Virus record (IMG/VR): IMGVR_UViG_3300031974_001484
Location: 1-20,965 of that record
Length of the DNA stretch: 20,965 nucleotides
Source: a virus
Reading direction: 5' to 3' (one strand)
The translations under genes were made by a program, and so were the position numbers. The notes below the pieces were generated by a model that saw only the letters and a list, made by a program, of their open reading frames with translations, searched no databases and was not told where the DNA came from. Below, one piece after another: positions 16,745-20,965 of this stretch (position 1 is the first letter of the stretch; each line of letters opens with the position of its first letter).

Positions 16745-17258
16745 CTCTAGTCAGCTTTTGTGCATCCCAATCTTCGTTGTTCAGAACTAAGTCGCCGTCG
16801 ATTGACTTGAGATCTATGGTATTCTCAGATGAGTGGCCCCCTTCTTTCCCGTCGTTGCGAAGCAATACGATCACCTGGCCGCTCAATTCCTTCACCGCTT
16901 TTAACTCGTTCGGAAACCTCAAGTCGTCTACTACTACGTTGTTGTTGATATTGAGGTTTTCTTCCACTATTTTTTTCCACCTCTTCAGCCATAAGTTCTC
17001 GCTGATAAGGGAGCGTCCCCACTCCGTTCCAAGACTTTGCATCGCCCATCGCGGTGTCTCTCCATCAAGAATATCGCAAGGCTCGTCCTTTAGCTCGCCT
17101 TCTATGTGTCGCTCATCAAGCCCCAAGCTACGCATCATATCTTTAATTGGCTTGGCAAACTTCACCTTTGCAAAGCCGTACTTTGCACAAAGCATATCTG
17201 CGGCCAAAGTCTTTCCAGACCCCAGCCTGCCAGCAAATCCTATAAGTTTAGGTCTCAT
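16707..17258 (-). CDS. Deoxynucleoside monophosphate kinase (183 aa)
   Basis: A P-loop kinase that would phosphorylate dNMPs to dNDPs for phage DNA synthesis, as T4 gene 1 does. Walker A is GRLGSGKT at residues 10-17. The lid/base-binding stretch ETPRWAMQSLGTEWGRSL (67-84) and VVVDDLRFPNE (108-118) are typical of phage dNMP kinases. The length (183 aa) is short compared with T4 gp1 (241 aa) but normal for small phage versions. It starts inside the preceding small gene (11-bp overlap), with TAGGGA about 6 nt upstream. It is the last gene of the leftward operon, and no terminator follows before it meets the convergent block. Confidence 0.87.
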   Translation of the reverse strand: MRPKLIGFAGRLGSGKTLAADMLCAKYGFAKVKFAKPIKDMMRSLGLDERHIEGELKDEPCDILDGETPRWAMQSLGTEWGRSLISENLWLKRWKKIVEENLNINNNVVVDDLRFPNELKAVKELSGQVIVLLRNDGKEGGHSSENTIDLKSIDGDLVLNNEDWDAQKLTRAIDAWWLSSNLS

Positions 17259-17454
17259 TGGTCATCCCTAACCTCACCTGTAGTAGTTCCGTTTGTAAGT
17301 GACGTAGCTTGTCTATAGCTTTTCGTCGCTCGACTATCAGAGGTACGTCGTCTCCAGCTTCCGTTCCGTAATAACCAAGCTCAAACTCGATGTCCTTTAT
17401 CCTGTCCCTGACCATAGTGATGCTATGCTCAAGGTTAATTTTCTTTTTGCTCAT
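17248..17454 (-). CDS. Small helical protein of unknown function (68 aa)
   Basis: A 68-residue, mostly helical protein with a basic N-terminus (MSKKKINLEHS) and two charged heptad-like stretches around a GYYGTEAGDDVP loop, suggesting a helical hairpin. No family is recognised. It overlaps the upstream gene by 20 bp and the dNMP kinase by 11 bp, with GAGG a few bases before the ATG. The chain of coupled frames with conserved spacing supports coding; function cannot be stated. Confidence 0.65.
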   Translation of the reverse strand: MSKKKINLEHSITMVRDRIKDIEFELGYYGTEAGDDVPLIVERRKAIDKLRHLQTELLQVRLGMTNET

Positions 17455-17656
17455 TGATGTGCCTCGCTTGCCTTATCAGTTCATCAAGTGATCTGTTGAG
17501 TTCTTCCTCTCTTTTCTTCCGTGCCTGACCCTGTTGCATAAACAGTACATCACTCGCCTCGGCACAGAGTTTCTTAAACTTCTGCGTAATCCACATATCG
17601 CCACAGCTAACTATCTCTGGCGGTATTGGGCCTTGCCATCCACTACGCTTTGGCAT
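17435..17656 (-). CDS. Small helical protein of unknown function (73 aa)
   Basis: Starts 14 bp inside the nuclease gene, with GAGGT 9 nt before the ATG. Residues 1-22 form a Pro/Trp-containing N-terminal part (KRSGWQGPIPPEIVSCGD) and residues 23-73 a long charged helix (many E, R, Q, K). No catalytic motif or membrane segment is visible. It lies between a nuclease and a kinase, so a role in DNA metabolism is possible but unsupported. Both ends overlap neighbours, typical of translational coupling. Confidence 0.65.
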   Translation of the reverse strand: MPKRSGWQGPIPPEIVSCGDMWITQKFKKLCAEASDVLFMQQGQARKKREEELNRSLDELIRQARHINEQKEN

Positions 17657-18434
17657 GTGGTTCGTACCTCACCCAATCCAAGCACTTTTCTGTACACCCC
17701 TTACTGCACGTCCACTCTGCGCTAGTAGTTGAGGCATGGCAGTTGCCACACGTCCGCATGTTTTTTTCTGGTTCAGCACCATGCCAACATGCGTCTCGCT
17801 TGAAGCAACCACGACATCGCCAGTCGGCTTCATCAATAGAAATTTTTTGGCCAAGTCCATTGATAATGTCCTCAACCTTTTGCTTCAGTGCGTTGTAAAA
17901 AAATATATCGAAGTCCACCCATTCGTGGTGGTAGTCGGATGTGTTCTTGTTGTAGCTAACTAGGACTGCTCTATCCATGCCAGCCAGCCCCATCAGGTAT
18001 TGCATCTGGGCGAAGTACATAGGGTGGCTATACTTGACGCCCTTCTTTGAGAACTCCTTGAACTTGTTATCGTTCATAGACTTGATCTCAACTATCGCCA
18101 TACCATCATCTGTTTCGACGATGCCATCCGCGTTACCCATACTGTTCCCGTGGTAGTCCGTGTACCGCCACTGCTTACCACTCATTGGGTCTTTGTCCAT
18201 GACATGGACACCAGCCTTTGCCATATCACCCAAGACAACGTATTCAATACGATGACCATCTCTAAAGATGCGCTTTAACTTGGGGTCTGGGGGTGTATCG
18301 GGGTAGCCCCTATGGCTGAAAGACAGCATGGCTGTACAGTCATGGCCAACAGAACTAGCGCCGATATATGATCTAGCCTTCTCGCGTTTATCTTTAGCGA
18401 AGTAGTCATCAATCAGTTTGGATATGTCTATCAT
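17643..18434 (-). CDS. Cas4/RecB-like PD-(D/E)XK nuclease with Fe-S-type cysteines and an extra zinc ribbon (263 aa)
   Basis: The nuclease core shows H61 in FRDGHRIE, D103 in GNADGIV and E116-x-K118 in AIVEIKS, the metal-binding set of the PD-(D/E)XK family; AQMQY (142-146) resembles the following helix motif. A single N-terminal cysteine (C33) together with C207-x2-C210-x5-C216 matches the 4Fe-4S arrangement of Cas4 and AddB-type nucleases. A further C229-x2-C232 and C243-x3-C247 (plus C251) at the C-terminus look like an added zinc ribbon. It probably processes DNA ends or resects one strand for recombination with the Sak4-like ATPase and SSB upstream. There are no cas genes or CRISPR repeats, so adaptation is unlikely. 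The start overlaps the methyltransferase stop (ATGA). Confidence 0.85.
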   Translation of the reverse strand: MIDISKLIDDYFAKDKREKARSYIGASSVGHDCTAMLSFSHRGYPDTPPDPKLKRIFRDGHRIEYVVLGDMAKAGVHVMDKDPMSGKQWRYTDYHGNSMGNADGIVETDDGMAIVEIKSMNDNKFKEFSKKGVKYSHPMYFAQMQYLMGLAGMDRAVLVSYNKNTSDYHHEWVDFDIFFYNALKQKVEDIINGLGQKISIDEADWRCRGCFKRDACWHGAEPEKNMRTCGNCHASTTSAEWTCSKGCTEKCLDWVRYEPHAKA

Positions 18435-19036
18435 GTCTTTTCCAGTACAAGAAAGTAAGCGTGAAACATACGTGCGTGTTTTTGAACACGCTTCGCCGCA
18501 CCGATCTGTTGGGGAACATTCATTCTGTGTTTTGCTGTGAGAATGAACATGTCTCTTAACCTAAATTTATTTTCACACCAGTTCACAACATTGATATGAG
18601 TGGGGTGCATCTTGTGATTATGTATGATGTCTTGGCACTTGAACACAAAGACACCTTTGGGTTGTAAAATTCTGTGAACTTCTGTGATTGTTTTTTTGTA
18701 GTGTTCTTCCAGTTCGTCGTACCGCCAATAACCGCCATACCTTTTGGACATCACCATGTCCCCATTCCCACTACGTCCATTGCGGACATAGGTCAGAAAG
18801 GGTGGATCAAACACAACTGAAGACAGGGAACAGTCCATCAATGGCAGTCTTGTACTGCAAGCCTGCATGACATCACTTGACTGAGGGTCTATGTCGTACC
18901 TAAGAGATGGCTTAGATACGTGCTTGTAAAAACTTCCGTTGCCGTAACTTATGTCGGCATCAAAAGACGACCTGTTCGTTAGCGTCAGGATGTTCCTTAA
19001 GATTTCGTTTTGATCATCTGATACTGACTTAATCAT
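18431..19036 (-). CDS. DNA methyltransferase with a DPPF motif (201 aa)
   Basis: A small class I SAM-dependent methyltransferase. DISYGNGSFYK (28-38) is a plausible SAM-binding motif I, RYDIDP (46-51) carries the acidic ribose ligand, and FDPPF (76-80) is the catalytic motif IV typical of N6-adenine or N4-cytosine DNA methylases. LQPKGVFVFKCQD and the C-terminal strand (HAYFLVLEKT) complete the fold. No restriction gene is present, so it is probably a solitary enzyme that protects or marks phage DNA. The target base and site cannot be read. There is no Shine-Dalgarno: the ATG lies 7 nt after a terminator stem, so initiation must be unusual, or expression is kept low. Confidence 0.82.
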   Translation of the reverse strand: MIKSVSDDQNEILRNILTLTNRSSFDADISYGNGSFYKHVSKPSLRYDIDPQSSDVMQACSTRLPLMDCSLSSVVFDPPFLTYVRNGRSGNGDMVMSKRYGGYWRYDELEEHYKKTITEVHRILQPKGVFVFKCQDIIHNHKMHPTHINVVNWCENKFRLRDMFILTAKHRMNVPQQIGAAKRVQKHARMFHAYFLVLEKT

Positions 19037-19043
19037 CGTAAAG

Positions 19044-19067
19044 AAGAGGGGGCTTTCGCCCCCTCTT
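19044..19067 (-). terminator. Strong hairpin terminator between the SSB and methyltransferase genes
   Basis: A perfect 10-bp stem, AAGAGGGGGC/GCCCCCTCTT, reads on the minus strand with a GAAA tetraloop (GNRA type) and is followed by the moderately U-rich CTTTACG. It lies 13 nt after the SSB-like stop codon and 7 nt before the methyltransferase ATG. It would cut most transcripts coming from the right edge and let a fraction through. Confidence 0.85.
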
Positions 19068-19080
19068 TCCCCACCAACAA

Positions 19081-19596
19081 CTAGAAAGGAACGTCGTCGT
19101 CGAGGCCGCTCTTCGCGGCTCCGTTCATCTGGTTGGCAACCGCCGCACCTAATGGGTTATTGATTGCTTCTGCATTGAACTCAGGGTTGATGCGCTTTGG
19201 ATCTTTATAAGAGGCGACCTTGTTGTTTGTCTTGCCGTTGTAGGTGTCCTCCTTCACATAGATACCTACCATCAGACCCTTTAGGACAGATAAGTTACCA
19301 TCAGGGAATGGGTTGTCTGGGTCAGGATGACCACCCCAATGACACAAAGACTTCAGTTGCGACAGCCCAATCTCAGCGTTCTTCGGGTGGTTAGGGTTGT
19401 GAACAATGATCCAGTCAGTGATAGTGCGTACACCATCAACCTCTCTCATAGACACAACCACTTGCTGTGCGCCAGTTGTCTTGGTCTCGCCTTTTACATC
19501 GGTGACTTCGACAACGTGGTTGCCAACAGGCAGGATGCTACCCCCACCAGATACCTCAATGTTCTTGAGGTTTAGATTATTGAATGTGAAACTCAT
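19081..19596 (-). CDS. SSB-like protein with an acidic tail, DUF669-type (171 aa)
   Basis: Residues ~1-120 look like a beta-rich single domain (VGNHVVEVTDVKGE, QQVVVSMREVDG, DWIIVHNP, GLSQLKSLC), resembling the phage DUF669 family that serves as single-strand DNA-binding protein. The last residues, DDDVPF, mimic the DDDIPF tip of bacterial SSB, which recruits partner enzymes. A Gly/Ala/Asn-rich linker joins the two. The gene overlaps the ATPase stop (ATGA) and has GGAG 7 nt upstream, implying high expression. Pairing with a Sak4-like ATPase is known in other phages, where the cognate SSB stimulates annealing. The exact family is by eye. Confidence 0.78.
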   Translation of the reverse strand: MSFTFNNLNLKNIEVSGGGSILPVGNHVVEVTDVKGETKTTGAQQVVVSMREVDGVRTITDWIIVHNPNHPKNAEIGLSQLKSLCHWGGHPDPDNPFPDGNLSVLKGLMVGIYVKEDTYNGKTNNKVASYKDPKRINPEFNAEAINNPLGAAVANQMNGAAKSGLDDDVPF

Positions 19597-20390
19597 GCTT
19601 CGCTCCTTTTTTCAAATTCTTCATCATCCATGTCCATCTTCTTAAATAGATTGACGATGTTTCCAGTTTGCTCGACTGCTCTCAGTCTTCGTTTTTCGTC
19701 CCTGACCTTGCCCTTCCAGCCGTTGTATTCTTCTGTGACGACGTACCGAATAACCTTACCTTCTCCTGCTGAGTGGGCGTCAGATGTATGACGAACCCCA
19801 CAGAACACGTTGTCGAAAATACCTGGAAGCTGTTGCTGTGCTTGCTTGCCAGCCACCATAGGCCAGTATTCAACATTGCCGTTGTCGTCCTGTCCTTCTT
19901 TAGCCAGAGCAGTTACAAGGAAGTGGCATGGCATATCACGCATAGCCTTACACGCACCGATCAGGTTCTTTGCGTGGTCGGAAAAAATCTGGAAGCCGTT
20001 TACTTGCTTGCCAGCTTTCTGTGCATCCGCTTCTGCGACCTTAGTCGCATGAGCCATGCTCATGTCACTGAGTTCAGTAAGGCTGTCGATGCCTATCCAC
20101 TTGTATTCACGACCTTTGAAGTCATCGGTACGCATCCACTTGAATATATCGACAAAGCTGTACTGATTTTTGTCAGGCTCGGACGGGTTGCCCCATGATG
20201 TGAACGGCAAGTAGTCAATACCAGCGTCACGAATTGAGCTAAGTCCGCTCTCACCTGACAAGATAAACCCATTACCAAAATGTTTTTGGTAGTGAATGAA
20301 CTGGGTTGTCTTTCCCCAGCCATGATGGCCATACAGCAACGTCTTTCTATACGATGTCGTATGGTCAGAAGTGTTTAGTGGTTGGAACAT
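19593..20390 (-). CDS. Sak4-like RecA-fold ATPase / single-strand annealing protein (265 aa)
   Basis: Walker A is GHHGWGKTT at 21-29, and Walker B is WIGIDSLTEL with D102. FILSGESGLSSI (42-53) and HFLVTALAKEGQDDNG further on match the phage AAA/RecA-core family often annotated as nucleotide-binding protein. In temperate phages the Sak4 members anneal complementary strands in cooperation with a neighbouring SSB. Here the SSB-like gene follows with a 4-bp overlap, and a nuclease lies further downstream, supporting a recombination or replication-repair role. The ATG overlaps the preceding stop (TAATG). A DNA-packaging or helicase-loading ATPase is less likely given the neighbours. Confidence 0.82.
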   Translation of the reverse strand: MFQPLNTSDHTTSYRKTLLYGHHGWGKTTQFIHYQKHFGNGFILSGESGLSSIRDAGIDYLPFTSWGNPSEPDKNQYSFVDIFKWMRTDDFKGREYKWIGIDSLTELSDMSMAHATKVAEADAQKAGKQVNGFQIFSDHAKNLIGACKAMRDMPCHFLVTALAKEGQDDNGNVEYWPMVAGKQAQQQLPGIFDNVFCGVRHTSDAHSAGEGKVIRYVVTEEYNGWKGKVRDEKRRLRAVEQTGNIVNLFKKMDMDDEEFEKRSEA

Positions 20391-20800
20391 TACCCAAGAC
20401 CCCCTGACTTTACTGTGATTTTTACTGTGCCACCCTTACGAGTAAGCGCTGGCAAAAGCTCTCGCTGTTGCTCGTCGTCGAGTGACTTGAATTTACGCTT
20501 GTCGATTGAGTAGGTGCGGCGCACGAACTCAGGCAGGCTGGTTGATGATGCGAAGATGGTCTCAAGAATTTCCTTGTCCCAAGTCCATCTCTCTTGTCGA
20601 TTGAGCGTGACCATGTAAGAGCCAGCTTGCTTATCAAATTCGCCAGCATCTGCTGGGAACTCTGCCTCAATCTTCATCTTTAGGGTTTCTGCTTTTTCAG
20701 ATAGGCGTTCTATCTCGGCGGCTATCTGACCGTATTGCTCGGCCAGTTTAGCTAGACCTTCAGCCTCGGTCTGCCGCTCATAATCTTCCCATGTTTCCAT
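20390..20800 (-). CDS. Coiled-coil protein associated with the recombination ATPase (136 aa)
   Basis: The N-terminal half (about 8-48) is an uninterrupted charged helix with Ala/Leu/Glu heptads, probably a coiled coil. The second half is a compact basic domain (MVTLNRQERWTWDKE, LPEFVRRTYSIDKRKFKSL, ALTRKGGTVKITVKSGG) with a beta-rich end. No named family is recognised, although similar proteins often precede Sak4-like genes in phages. GGAGAA (20806-20811) lies 5 nt before the ATG, making it the first gene after the leader. It may help load the ATPase or bind DNA; that is inference from position. Confidence 0.75.
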   Translation of the reverse strand: METWEDYERQTEAEGLAKLAEQYGQIAAEIERLSEKAETLKMKIEAEFPADAGEFDKQAGSYMVTLNRQERWTWDKEILETIFASSTSLPEFVRRTYSIDKRKFKSLDDEQQRELLPALTRKGGTVKITVKSGGLG

Positions 20801-20965
20801 ACAATTTCTCCGTATCAGTGTTGGTAGTGTGACTAGGAGGGAAGGGAGGAAACCAGATAAAGAAACCCCCTAGCCACCTCGTTACAATACCAAATACACA
20901 TCTAAACACAACTGTCTTATATGTGAGAAAATGTATGAAAACTAAGACAACGGTTGTGCCTAGAT
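20801..20965 (-). promoter_or_regulatory. Leader of the leftward operon
   Basis: The 165 bp before the first minus-strand gene carry no supportable frame. On the minus strand they include a possible weak promoter, TTGTGT (20907-20912 read in reverse) and TATTGT 16 nt further on. A polypyrimidine tract follows (20835-20852 on the plus strand is all purine), flanked by CTAGGAGG (20833-20840) and CCCCCTAG (20866-20873), which can pair over 8 bp with one G-U. The ribosome site GGAGAA ends it. A promoter is expected here by position, but none is strong by eye. Confidence 0.4.
20900..20965. repeat. Long imperfect inverted repeat at the right window edge
   Basis: ATCTAAACACAACTGTCTTA (20900-20919) is matched in reverse complement by 20943-20965, with two mismatches and a 3-base bulge: 18 paired bases around a 23-base AT-rich centre. 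The repeat reaches the last base of the window and could continue beyond it. Possible roles are an operator, a promoter-linked structure, or the terminator of an upstream gene. Confidence 0.7.

Noticed and set aside
16717-17271. Plus-strand frame of 184 codons opposite the dNMP kinase
   Set aside because: The minus strand shows a full kinase with Walker A and the dNMP-specific motifs; the plus reading is a Ser/Phe/Pro-rich antisense artefact.
17643-18434. CRISPR adaptation system suggested by the Cas4-like nuclease
   Set aside because: No repeat array and no cas1, cas2 or effector gene is present; free-standing phage nucleases of this type are common.
19773-20198. Plus-strand frame of 141 codons opposite the Sak4-like ATPase
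   Set aside because: It is antisense to clear Walker A/B coding and has no motif of its own.
20835-20901. Possible 22-codon leader peptide on the minus strand
   Set aside because: There is no ribosome site, and the composition follows the pyrimidine tract rather than a protein.

Overview
The window looks like part of the genome of a lytic tailed phage, most likely short-tailed. There is no host housekeeping gene, tRNA, rRNA, insertion sequence or CRISPR array. Genes are packed end to end with 1 to 38 bp overlaps in two convergent blocks. Several small proteins and the GTA-type three-TM holin are families I associate from memory with marine phages of Alphaproteobacteria. That host guess is an inference that I could not check.

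Block 1 (1..16744, plus strand) is the virion and lysis block. It opens with the 3' end of a cut gene, then a 748-aa protein, then an 11.6-kb gene for a 3869-aa protein. The order and the 748-aa length recall the internal ejection proteins gp14, gp15 and gp16 of T7. The gp16 position is filled by a far larger protein carrying two separate HExxH zinc-peptidase motifs, an ADP-ribosyltransferase-like domain, long coiled coils and Gly/Ala-rich segments. It looks like a 'polyvalent' protein that would enter the cell with the DNA. It starts at a GTG whose Shine-Dalgarno lies inside a 14-bp stem. A lysis cassette follows: a small Cys protein, a holin-like protein, a zinc-ribbon protein overlapping both neighbours, a GTA-type holin and an M15-family endolysin. 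The block ends in a run of very small Lys-rich proteins and one membrane-anchored helical protein.

Block 2 (16707..20965, minus strand) is the DNA-metabolism block. In transcription order it holds a coiled-coil protein, a Sak4-like RecA-fold ATPase, an SSB-like protein with an acidic tail, a strong hairpin terminator, a DNA methyltransferase, a Cas4/RecB-like nuclease with Fe-S-type cysteines, two small proteins and a dNMP kinase. The ATPase, SSB and nuclease would make a plausible single-strand-annealing recombination set. The kinase would feed dNTP synthesis and the methyltransferase could mark phage DNA. The terminator splits the operon into an upstream recombination part and a downstream part reached by read-through.

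The blocks collide at 16707..16744, where the last 38 bp of both are coding on opposite strands. The right edge holds a 165-bp leader with a large imperfect inverted repeat cut close to the window end. No gene-free stretch exceeds 165 bp.
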